Source of the DNA: Alphaproteobacteria bacterium
Lineage (GTDB): Bacteria > Pseudomonadota > Alphaproteobacteria > Rickettsiales > RI-342
Length of the DNA: 6,879 bases
Reading direction: 5' to 3'
NCBI GenBank assembly: GCA_020851915.1
Contig: JADZBT010000171.1
Location: 1-6,879 of the forward strand
The translations under genes were made by a program, and so were the position numbers. Every line of letters starts with the position of its first letter. Within the stretch, counting starts at the first letter, position 1. The notes beneath the pieces are model-generated. The model made no database searches. It was given only the letters and a program-made list of their open reading frames with translations, and was not told the DNA's origin. Positions 1-5,328 of this stretch are shown here, one piece after another.

Positions 1-1
1 C

Positions 2-538
2 AAATATATCGGCGTGGGCGAGAAGCTTTCAGCGCTGGAGGCGTTCCACCCGGAACGCATCGCCTCGCGTATCCTCGACATGGGCGACGTGGTGTCGCTG
101 GTGGAGAAGGCCGTCGAGAGCATCGACAAACAAGAAGCCGAGGACATGGCCAGAAAGCTCCAGCAGGGGCAGTTCGACCTCGACGACCTGTGGTCGCAGC
201 TCAAGAATATGCGGAAAATGGGCGGGCTCGCCAGCATGATGGGCATGCTGCCCGGCATCGGCAAGATCAAACAACAGCTGGGCGACCGGCAGATAGACGA
301 GGGGATCCTCGCCCGTCAGGAGGCGATGCTGTCGTCCATGACCCGGAAAGAGCGCAAAAATCCCGATATTATCAAGGGATCGCGCAAGCGGCGCATCGCG
401 GAGGGGTCGGGCACGTCCATCCCCGAGCTCAACCGCCTGCTCAAGCAGCATAAGCAGATGAGCACAATGATGAAAAAGCTCAAAAAACTGGGCCCCAAGG
501 GCATGGCGCGCATGATGCAGGGGATGATGGGGCAGTAA
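2..538 (+). CDS. ffh: Signal recognition particle protein Ffh, C-terminal part (5' end outside window)
   Basis: Ffh is the SRP54-type GTPase that binds 4.5S RNA and hydrophobic signal sequences and delivers nascent membrane proteins to FtsY at the inner membrane. The 178 visible residues begin in the last GTPase motif (KYIGVGEKLSALEAFHPER, the family's GxGEK..L.PF element) and continue through the whole M domain. The M domain is rich in methionine (residues 64-82 and 153-175), as expected for the flexible signal-peptide groove. The family signatures SMTRKERKNPDII, SRKRRIAEGSGTS (RNA-binding helix-turn-helix) and LNRLLKQHKQM are all present near residues 112-153. The N domain and most of the G domain lie upstream of the window. 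The C-terminus MMQGMMGQ looks complete, and the TAA stop at 536-538 is followed at once by a terminator. I see no frameshift or unusual residue in this part. Confidence 0.97.
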   Translation, partial: KYIGVGEKLSALEAFHPERIASRILDMGDVVSLVEKAVESIDKQEAEDMARKLQQGQFDLDDLWSQLKNMRKMGGLASMMGMLPGIGKIKQQLGDRQIDEGILARQEAMLSSMTRKERKNPDIIKGSRKRRIAEGSGTSIPELNRLLKQHKQMSTMMKKLKKLGPKGMARMMQGMMGQ

Positions 539-551
539 GGGAGTGGCTAGA

Positions 552-621
552 GTTTAGAGTCGAGAGTCGCGGAAAGGGTATTTTCACTCGTTACGCGATT
601 CTCGACTCTAAACACTTTTTT
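552..621 (+). terminator. Rho-independent terminator of ffh built from a 20-bp inverted repeat
   Basis: Arms 552-571 and 594-613 are complementary over 20 positions, with a single G:T pair. They enclose a 22-base loop and are followed by CAC and six T (616-621). This is the expected layout for ending ffh transcription before rpsP. The stem is longer and less GC-dense than usual. Its left side is built from 7-base units (TAGAGTT, TAGAGTC, GAGAGTC at 548-568), which suggests a repeat element put to use as a terminator. Confidence 0.8.
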
Positions 622-650
622 CTGGCAAATTCCCAAAATTCTGCTATGTA
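622..650 (+). promoter_or_regulatory. Weak candidate promoter for the rpsP operon
   Basis: Between the ffh terminator and rpsP there must be a promoter if the S16 operon is expressed on its own. The best spacing I find is CTGGCA (622-627, four of six matches to TTGACA), a 17-base gap, and TATGTA (645-650) with an upstream TG (642-643) that could act as an extended -10. The hexamer matches are poor. A second TATATT at 685-690 has no good -35 partner. The rest of the 539-710 gap holds only the terminator and the rpsP ribosome binding site. Confidence 0.25.
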
Positions 651-710
651 AGCCCCTCTTCGGCACAAAGTGGCCGGACATAGATATATTGGAAAGAGTA
701 GAGGAAACGC

Positions 711-1088
711 ATGGCAACCAAGATTCGCTTGGCACGGGGTGGCGCAAAGAAGCGCCCGTATTATCGTATCGTCGTAACGGACATCCGTTCGCCGCGCGAT
801 GGTAAGTTCATCGAGCGCGTAGGCTCGTACAACCCGCTGCTCGCCAAGACCGACCCGAATCGCGTGGTTCTCGACCTCGAGCGTATCAAGCATTGGCTCG
901 GAACTGGCGCGCTGCCGACCGACCGCGTGGCTTCATTCCTGCGTGCCGCAGGCGTGCTGAAGACCAAGCCGGAATATTCCGACAAGAAGCGCGCGACCAA
1001 GAAGCCCGGCAAGTTCCGCAAGGATCAGCCGAAAGAAGCTCCGGCGGCTGAAGCAGCTCCCGCAGCGGCAGAAGGCGCGGCAGCGTAA
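711..1088 (+). CDS. rpsP: Small ribosomal subunit protein S16 (bS16)
   Basis: S16 is a primary 16S rRNA-binding protein needed for assembly of the body of the 30S subunit. The N-terminus MATKIRLARGGAKKRPYYRI is the family signature, followed by VVTD.RSPRDGKFIE.VG.YNP (residues 21-42) and the helix ending in LP.DRV..FL..AG (69-81). The conserved core ends near residue 85. The remaining 40 residues are a basic stretch, then an Ala/Glu/Pro tail (from about 109), longer than the roughly 80-residue proteins of many bacteria but of a kind seen in alphaproteobacteria. The start is fixed by the MATKIRL signature and by GAGGAA at 701-706. It is the first gene of the operon and lies 24 bases before rimM. 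Confidence 0.98.
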   Translation: MATKIRLARGGAKKRPYYRIVVTDIRSPRDGKFIERVGSYNPLLAKTDPNRVVLDLERIKHWLGTGALPTDRVASFLRAAGVLKTKPEYSDKKRATKKPGKFRKDQPKEAPAAEAAPAAAEGAAA

Positions 1089-1112
1089 TAGTCTTTTCGC
1101 GGGGGAGGGGTG

Positions 1113-1643
1113 ATGAGCAACTCCCCGAAGATCTGCGTCGGCGTGATCGCGTCGGCGCATGGCCTCAAGGGTGAGGTCAAGATCCGCAGCTATACGGAAT
1201 TCCCTGAAGATATAAGCAGCTATGGCCCACTCAGCGATGAGCGGGGCGCGCGCTCGTTCACCATCGCCTCGGTGCGGCTGGCGGGCGAGGGGATGCTGGT
1301 CGCGCGCCTGAAAGGCGTCGATGGCCGCACCGAGGCCGAGGCGCTGCGGGGCATCAAGCTCTATGTCAGCCGCGATAAGTTGCCGGACGCGGAAGAGGGT
1401 GAATATTACCAGGTGGATCTTATCGGGCTCCGCGCTGAATCGCCGGAGGGCGCGGCGTTGGGGCGGGTGCGCTCGGTGGATAATTATGGCGCCGGCGATA
1501 TTCTGACCATCGAAACCTCCGCAGGCGGGGAAGTGCTGCTGCTGTTCACGGAGGAATCCGTGCCGGAGGTGGACATCGCCGGCGGGCGCATCGTGCTGGT
1601 GCTGCCGGAAGAGGTCGTGGTGGGTGAGAAAGAAGATAATTGA
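1113..1643 (+). CDS. rimM: Ribosome maturation factor RimM
   Basis: RimM binds S19 in the immature 30S head and assists late maturation of 16S rRNA. The 176-residue protein shows the two expected parts. The N-terminal RimM domain has VGVIASAHGLKGEVKIRSYT at residues 9-28 and the GRTEAEALRG element at 71-80. The C-terminal PRC-barrel begins around EYYQVDLIG (98-105) and includes VPEVD (150-154) and GGRIVLVLPEE. I prefer the ATG at 1113, because GGAGG at 1104-1108 sits four bases before it; an in-frame GTG at 1110 is possible and would add one residue. Its TGA stop (1641-1643) forms the first three bases of a perfect 13-bp hairpin. The usual Pro before the Phe in the barrel strand reads Leu here (VLLLF), a minor variation. 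Confidence 0.96.
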   Translation: MSNSPKICVGVIASAHGLKGEVKIRSYTEFPEDISSYGPLSDERGARSFTIASVRLAGEGMLVARLKGVDGRTEAEALRGIKLYVSRDKLPDAEEGEYYQVDLIGLRAESPEGAALGRVRSVDNYGAGDILTIETSAGGEVLLLFTEESVPEVDIAGGRIVLVLPEEVVVGEKEDN

Positions 1644-1671
1644 CGTCCTCGGGGCAAGCCCGAGGACGTCA
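1641..1671 (+). repeat. Perfect 13-bp hairpin repeat in the rimM-trmD gap (family B)
   Basis: TGACGTCCTCGGG (1641-1653) pairs perfectly with 1659-1671 around the 5-base loop GCAAG. No T-run follows, so it is not a normal terminator; transcription must continue into trmD, whose ribosome binding site GGGAG is at 1677-1681. Read on the minus strand, its first 26 positions match the copy at 5231-5256 in all but one base, which identifies it as a dispersed repeat. Its first three bases are the rimM stop codon. Confidence 0.85.
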
Positions 1672-1688
1672 GGGAAGGGAGATAATTT

Positions 1689-2411
1689 ATGCCATTGATG
1701 TCTTTCACGCTGCTCACGATCTTCCCGGAGATGTTCCCCGGGCCGCTGGGGCATTCGCTGGCGGGCAGGGCGCTGGCGGAGGGCATCTGGGGGCTGGATG
1801 TGCTGAATATCCGTGATTTTGCAACGGATAAGCACCACACGGTGGATGACCGCCCCTTCGGTGGTGGGGCCGGAATGGTGATGCGGGCCGATGTGCTGGA
1901 TGCGGCGCTCACCGCCGCACGGGCGGGGAAAGAAGGCGAAAGGCTGCTGTATATGTCGCCACGCGGCAGGCCGCTCACGCAAAAAGCTGTAAAATCTCTG
2001 GTAAATTACAAAAATTTGACTATACTGTGCGGCCGTTTTGAAGGTGTGGACGAGCGCCTTCTGGAAGCACACGGGGCTGAGGAAGTAAGCATCGGCGACT
2101 ATGTGCTTTCGGGCGGGGAACTGGCTGCGCTGGTGTTAATCGACGCTTGCATTCGGTTGCTTCCCGGTGTAATAGGCGAGCCTCTTGCGCTGGAGGAAGA
2201 AAGTTTCGGCGACGCGGGTGAGTATGCGGGGCTTCTGGAGTACCCGCTCTATACGCGCCCGGCGGAATGGAATGGACGGAAAGTCCCGGAGGTGTTGCTT
2301 TCGGGGAACCACGAAGAGATTCGCCGCTGGAGGCTCGAAGAGGCCCGGCGCATAACGCAGGAGCGTCGCGAAGATCTGTGGGAACGATATAAGGCTGTGA
2401 AGAAAACGTAA
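1689..2411 (+). CDS. trmD: tRNA (guanine-37-N1)-methyltransferase TrmD
   Basis: TrmD is a dimeric SPOUT (trefoil-knot) enzyme that transfers methyl from S-adenosylmethionine to N1 of G37 next to the anticodon, preventing +1 frameshifting. The 240 residues carry the family blocks in order: FTLLTIFPEMF (6-16), LNIRDFATDKHHTVDDRPFGGGAGMVM (39-65), SPRGRPLTQK (90-99), and the knot region ILCGRFEGVDERLLE (112-126) with SIGDYVLSGGE (134-144) binding the cofactor. RLLPGVIG (156-163), YTRP (188-191) and EVLLSGNHEEIRRWR (201-215) follow. Arg156 aligns with the catalytic Arg154 of the E. coli and Haemophilus enzymes. The position aligned with Asp169 is Glu171, and five extra residues follow in the linker. 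The start is supported by GGGAG at 1677-1681; a second in-frame ATG lies nine bases later. The rplS ribosome binding site overlaps its stop codon. Confidence 0.97.
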   Translation: MPLMSFTLLTIFPEMFPGPLGHSLAGRALAEGIWGLDVLNIRDFATDKHHTVDDRPFGGGAGMVMRADVLDAALTAARAGKEGERLLYMSPRGRPLTQKAVKSLVNYKNLTILCGRFEGVDERLLEAHGAEEVSIGDYVLSGGELAALVLIDACIRLLPGVIGEPLALEEESFGDAGEYAGLLEYPLYTRPAEWNGRKVPEVLLSGNHEEIRRWRLEEARRITQERREDLWERYKAVKKT

Positions 2412-2422
2412 GGATAGATGCC

Positions 2423-2920
2423 ATGAATACGCTCGAAAAATTTGAACAGGCGCAGGTAGAGAAGCTGCTCGCGGGTAAGACCATTCCGGAATTCGCTCCC
2501 GGTGATACGGTGCGCGTGAATATCCGCATCGTCGAGGGCGACAATGAGCGCGTTCAGGCGTTCGAGGGTATCTGCATCGCACGCAAGAATCGCGGCGTGA
2601 ACTCGTCCTTCACCGTACGCAAGCTGAGCCATGGCGAAGGCGTGGAGCGCGTGTTCCCGCTGTATTCCCCGCGCGTCGAGAGCATCGAGCTGGTGCGCCG
2701 TGGCGACGTCCGCCGCTCCAAGCTGTATTACCTGCGTGGCCTGACCGGCAAAGCGGCACGAATTACCGAGAAGATGGATTTCGAGCGCGGTGAGAGCACT
2801 ACCACCGCATCGGAGGGCGCGGACGCGAAGATCGAAACCGTCGCGACGCCCAAGAAAAAAGCAGCTGCCGCAGACGCCAAGGCAGAAGATGCTGGTAAGA
2901 AGAAACGCGCGAAAGCCTAA
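2423..2920 (+). CDS. rplS: Large ribosomal subunit protein L19 (bL19) with long basic tail
   Basis: L19 sits at the interface of the 50S and 30S subunits and contributes to an intersubunit bridge. The core is typical: PEFAPGDTVRVNIRIVEGD (22-40), ERVQAFEGICIARKNRGVNSSFTVRK (42-67), GVERVFPLYSPRVESIELVRRGDVRRSKLYYLRGLTGKAARI (73-114, seen in shorter blocks). Many L19 proteins stop near residue 115-120. This one continues for about 45 residues that are Lys/Ala-rich and probably disordered, comparable to the S16 tail in the same operon. AAGGA at 2410-2414, overlapping the trmD stop, lies eight bases before the ATG. It is the last gene of the operon, followed by a terminator. Confidence 0.98.
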   Translation: MNTLEKFEQAQVEKLLAGKTIPEFAPGDTVRVNIRIVEGDNERVQAFEGICIARKNRGVNSSFTVRKLSHGEGVERVFPLYSPRVESIELVRRGDVRRSKLYYLRGLTGKAARITEKMDFERGESTTTASEGADAKIETVATPKKKAAAADAKAEDAGKKKRAKA

Positions 2921-2947
2921 CACCTCTTACAGTATTGAAATCCCGGG

Positions 2948-2992
2948 CGGCGGCAGATCGGTACTAGCGTACCCTGCCGCCGTTCTTGTTAT
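2948..2992 (+). terminator. Rho-independent terminator of the rpsP-rimM-trmD-rplS operon
   Basis: CGGCGGCAG (2948-2956) pairs with CTGCCGCCG (2974-2982). Inside, GGTAC (2960-2964) pairs with GTACC (2969-2973) around the loop TAGC. This gives 14 pairs with a three-base bulge (2957-2959). The T-rich tail TTCTTGTTAT follows directly (2983-2992). It lies 27 bases after the rplS stop. Confidence 0.85.
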
Positions 2993-3021
2993 AGGAAAAT
3001 GGAAATTAAAAATTAAAGCAT

Positions 3022-3102
3022 TGCCATACCGGCGCAGGCCGGTATCTCATGTATCCCCAGCGTATATGGAGAGATAAGATCCCGGCCTGCGCCGGGATGG
3101 CA
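3022..3102. repeat. Facing pair of GGC-rich hairpin repeats upstream of leuC (family C)
   Basis: The 26-base units at 3022-3047 and 3077-3102 are reverse complements of each other at 24 of 26 positions, separated by 29 bases. Each unit is itself a hairpin: ATACCGGC (3026-3033) with GCCGGTAT (3038-3045), and ATCCCGGC (3079-3086) with GCCGGGAT (3091-3098). The only two differences between units fall on one base pair of that local hairpin (A:T in one copy, C:G in the other), so folding is preserved. The paired arrangement resembles the REP/BIME elements of enterobacteria. I recall sequences of the form ATCCCGGC-CTGC-GCCGGGAT as common between genes in proteobacteria. The rest of the 2921-3126 gap holds the rplS terminator and the leuC ribosome binding site; I could not find a convincing leu promoter or a leucine-rich leader peptide. 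Confidence 0.85.
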
Positions 3103-3126
3103 TTATCAATCTAAAAGGAACCGTAA

Positions 3127-4536
3127 ATGACTCAAGCCAAGACCCTTTACGATAAGATATGGGAAAGCCATCTCGTCGATATAGACGATAACGGTGTGGG
3201 GTTGCTCTATATCGACCGCCACATGGTGCATGAGGTTACCAGTCCGCAGGCATTCGAGGGCTTACGCATGGCAGGGCGCAAGGTGCGCCGCCCGGAGGCG
3301 ACGCTCGCGGTGGCCGACCATAACGTGCCCACCACGCCCGACCGCAAGCAGGGTATCAAGGAAGAAGAATCACGCGTGCAGGTGCAGACGCTGGAGGATA
3401 ATTGCGCGGAATTCGGCGTGACCTACTTCAAAATGGACGACAAGCGCCAGGGCGTGGTGCATATCGTGGGGCCGGAGCAGGGCTTCACCCAGCCGGGCAT
3501 GACCATCGTCTGCGGCGACAGCCATACCTCGACGCATGGCGCATTCGGCGCGCTCGCGCACGGTATCGGCACGAGCGAGGTCGAGCACGTGCTGGCCACG
3601 CAAACCCTCATCCAGCGCCACTCCAAGAATATGCTCGTGCGCGTGGACGGTGAACTCGCTCCCGGCGTGACCGCGAAGGACGTGGTGCTCGCCATCATCG
3701 GCAAGCTCGGCACGGCGGGCGGCACGGGCTATGTCATCGAATATGCAGGCGATGTGATCCGCAACCTCTCGATGGAAGGCCGCATGACGGTCTGCAATAT
3801 GAGCATCGAGGCGGGCGCGCGTGCCGGACTCATCGCTCCCGACGACGTCACCTTCGCCTACCTCAAGGGCCGCCCGATGGCGCCACAGGGCGCGGATTGG
3901 GATAGGGCCGTGGCGTACTGGAAAACCTTTGCCTCCGACAAGGGCGCGAAGTACGACACGGTCATTGAGCTGCACGCGAAGGACATCGTCCCGCAGGTGA
4001 CCTGGGGCACGAGCCCCGAGGACGTGCTGCCCATCAGCGGCAACGTGCCGAACCCGAAATCCATTGCGGATGAAACCAAACGCAAATCGGTCGAGCGCGC
4101 GCTGGACTATATGGGCCTCACGCCCGACATGCCGCTGGAACAGGTGACGATCGACAAGGTGTTCATCGGCTCCTGCACCAACGGGCGCATCGAAGACCTG
4201 CGCGCCGCCGCGAAAGTGGCCGAAGGCCGCAAGGTGGCGGGCAATGTGAAACTCGCCATGGTCGTGCCGGGCTCCGGCCTCGTCAAGGAACAGGCCGAGA
4301 AGGAAGGACTCGATAAGATATTCCTCGCGGCCGGATTCGAATGGCGCGAGCCGGGCTGCTCGATGTGCCTCGCGATGAATGCCGACAAGCTGGAACCCGG
4401 CGAACGCTGCGCCTCGACCTCGAACCGCAATTTCGAGGGACGTCAGGGCCGTGGCGGGCGCACGCACCTCGTTAGCCCCGCGATGGCGGTGGCGGCGGCG
4501 GTGACGGGGCATCTGGCGGATGTGCGTAAGTTATAG
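3127..4536 (+). CDS. leuC: 3-isopropylmalate dehydratase, large subunit
   Basis: With LeuD this [4Fe-4S] enzyme of the aconitase family converts 2-isopropylmalate to 3-isopropylmalate, the second committed step of leucine synthesis. The 469 residues match the usual length of the bacterial LeuC type. The family blocks are present: TLYDKIWESHLV (6-17), RHMVHEVTSPQAFEGLR (31-47), VADHNVPTT (62-70), VCGDSHTSTHGAFGALAHGIGTSEVEH (128-154, in two blocks), and MSIEAGARAGLIAPDD (225-240). The three cluster ligands are all visible: Cys350 in FIGSCTNGRIEDLR, and Cys411 and Cys414 in EPGCSMCLAMN. NRNFEGRQGRGGRTHLVSP (433-451) supplies the substrate-binding loop. AAGGAA at 3115-3120 precedes the ATG by six bases. 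A 78-base gap with a long hairpin separates it from leuD. Confidence 0.98.
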   Translation: MTQAKTLYDKIWESHLVDIDDNGVGLLYIDRHMVHEVTSPQAFEGLRMAGRKVRRPEATLAVADHNVPTTPDRKQGIKEEESRVQVQTLEDNCAEFGVTYFKMDDKRQGVVHIVGPEQGFTQPGMTIVCGDSHTSTHGAFGALAHGIGTSEVEHVLATQTLIQRHSKNMLVRVDGELAPGVTAKDVVLAIIGKLGTAGGTGYVIEYAGDVIRNLSMEGRMTVCNMSIEAGARAGLIAPDDVTFAYLKGRPMAPQGADWDRAVAYWKTFASDKGAKYDTVIELHAKDIVPQVTWGTSPEDVLPISGNVPNPKSIADETKRKSVERALDYMGLTPDMPLEQVTIDKVFIGSCTNGRIEDLRAAAKVAEGRKVAGNVKLAMVVPGSGLVKEQAEKEGLDKIFLAAGFEWREPGCSMCLAMNADKLEPGERCASTSNRNFEGRQGRGGRTHLVSPAMAVAAAVTGHLADVRKL

Positions 4537-4545
4537 GATGTTCTC

Positions 4546-4614
4546 AGTCGTTAGTCCTTTGTCCTTAGACAAGGGAGGCGACGGCAAAGGACTAAGGACA
4601 AAGGACTAACGACT
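4546..4614 (+). repeat. Perfect 23-bp inverted repeat with 7-base internal periodicity, abutting the leuD start (family A)
   Basis: Arms 4546-4568 and 4592-4614 are perfectly complementary over 23 bases around a 23-base loop. No T-run follows, and the right arm ends on the base before the leuD ATG. The right side is a tandem of 7-base units: CAAAGGA (4585), CTAAGGA (4592), CAAAGGA (4599), CTAACGA (4606). The left arm has the complementary units TCGTTAG, TCCTTTG and TCCTTAG (4548-4568). The loop contains GGGAGG (4573-4578), a good anti-16S match but 36 bases from the start codon. The hairpin would bury the leuD ribosome binding site. Confidence 0.9.
4600..4605 (+). promoter_or_regulatory. Predicted leuD ribosome binding site, inside a hairpin arm
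   Basis: AAAGGA lies nine bases before the leuD ATG and is the only Shine-Dalgarno-like sequence at a usable distance. It is the last of three AAGGA motifs spaced seven bases apart (4587, 4594, 4601), all generated by the repeat units. In the fully folded 23-bp hairpin it pairs with 4555-4560, so access would need unfolding by ribosomes finishing leuC, or another fold. Confidence 0.6.
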
Positions 4615-5226
4615 ATGGAAAAATTCACCACACTCACTGGAATCGCAGCGGCGCTGCCGATCAGCAATGTCGATACGGACATGATCATTCCCAAGCAGTT
4701 CCTGAAAACCATCAAGCGCACGGGGCTGTCCAAGGGGCTGTTCTATGAGATGCGTTATGATGTGAACGGCAATAAGATTGCGGATTTCGTGCTGCATCGT
4801 GAGCCCTATACCAAGGCGAAAATCCTTATCTCCGGAGAGAATTTTGGGTGTGGTTCGAGCCGCGAGCATGCGCCGTGGGCGTTGCTGGATTTTGGTATCA
4901 GTTGCGTTATCGCGCAGAGCTTTGCGGACATCTTTTTCAATAATTGCTTCAAGAATGGCATCCTGCCCATCGCGCTGCCGAAAGAGGACATCGACAAGCT
5001 GCTCGACGACGCCTCGCGCGGCGCGAATGCCACCATCACGGTGGATCTGGAGAAGCAGGAGATCAAGGGCCCGGATGGCGGCACGATAAAATTCGACGTG
5101 GAGCCGTTCCGCAAGCATTGCCTGCTGAACGGGCTGGACGACATCGCCCTCACGCTGGAGAAAAAAAACAAGATCGATAGTTTTGAGAAAACGCAAAAGG
5201 CCGCGCAGTCGTGGCTGTATAACTAA
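4615..5226 (+). CDS. leuD: 3-isopropylmalate dehydratase, small subunit
   Basis: LeuD is the swivel-domain subunit that closes the active site of the LeuC-LeuD isomerase in the cytoplasm. The 203 residues match the usual length of about 200. The N-terminus MEKFTTLTGIAAALPISNVD followed by TDMIIPKQFLK (21-31) aligns with the family start, so the ATG at 4615 is secure even though it directly follows a repeat. The key swivel motif GENFGCGSSREHAPWAL is at residues 74-90, and SFADIFFNNCFKNGILPI (102-119) follows. The C-terminal helix ends FEKTQKAAQSWLYN, as in relatives. The ribosome binding site appears to come from the upstream inverted repeat. Equal amounts of LeuC and LeuD are expected to be needed, so the hairpin between them is notable. 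Confidence 0.98.
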   Translation: MEKFTTLTGIAAALPISNVDTDMIIPKQFLKTIKRTGLSKGLFYEMRYDVNGNKIADFVLHREPYTKAKILISGENFGCGSSREHAPWALLDFGISCVIAQSFADIFFNNCFKNGILPIALPKEDIDKLLDDASRGANATITVDLEKQEIKGPDGGTIKFDVEPFRKHCLLNGLDDIALTLEKKNKIDSFEKTQKAAQSWLYN

Positions 5227-5230
5227 GCAC

Positions 5231-5302
5231 TGACGTCCTCGGGCTTGACCCGAGGATCCAGTCGTGCGGATGGGCTGGGTTCTCGGATCAAGTCCGAGGA
5301 CG
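5231..5302. repeat. Two facing hairpin repeats in the leuD-leuB gap (family B)
   Basis: The left copy folds TCCTCGGG (5236-5243) onto CCCGAGGA (5249-5256) with loop CTTGA. The right copy folds 5279-5287 onto 5293-5301 (nine pairs, one G:T) with loop TCAAG. The copies face each other: 5234-5248 is complementary to 5288-5302 at 14 of 15 positions, with a G:T at the fifteenth, and weaker matching extends inward to about 5261/5275. TGACGTCCTCGGG at 5231-5243 is identical to the start of the rimM-trmD repeat. No T-run follows, so a terminator role is unlikely. Confidence 0.85.
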
Positions 5303-5328
5303 CAAAAATGAAAGGTAATAGAGGGTTT

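Noticed and set aside
1086..1112. Possible separate regulatory signal between rpsP and rimM
   Set aside because: The 24-base gap is filled by a simple purine-rich ribosome binding site; nothing else is visible.
933..2072. 379-codon open frame on the minus strand across rpsP, rimM and trmD
   Set aside because: It lies antisense to three certain genes, its residue composition is the Arg/His-rich kind produced by reading GC-rich codons backwards, and it has no recognisable motif.
2986..3080. leuC promoter candidates (TTGTTA at 2986, TTGCCA at 3021, TAAGAT at 3075)
   Set aside because: None has a partner hexamer of reasonable match at 16-18 bases, and TTGCCA is part of the repeat. A promoter is probably here, but I cannot place it.
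3049..3114. Possible 21-codon leader peptide before leuC
   Set aside because: It has no ribosome binding site, contains one leucine only, and its middle (KIPACAGM) is simply the translated GGC-rich repeat. It does not look like a leucine attenuator.
3370..4512. 380-codon open frame on the minus strand within leuC
   Set aside because: It is an antisense shadow of leuC with low-complexity Ala/Arg/His composition and no family signature.
4546..4614. leuC-leuD hairpin as a transcription terminator
   Set aside because: No T-run follows on the + strand; the arm is followed directly by the leuD ATG, and leuD and leuB have no visible promoter of their own.
5245..5328. N-terminal extension of LeuB from a TTG at 5245
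   Set aside because: The extra 28 residues are encoded mainly by the repeat, have no family counterpart, and precede a textbook LeuB start at 5329.
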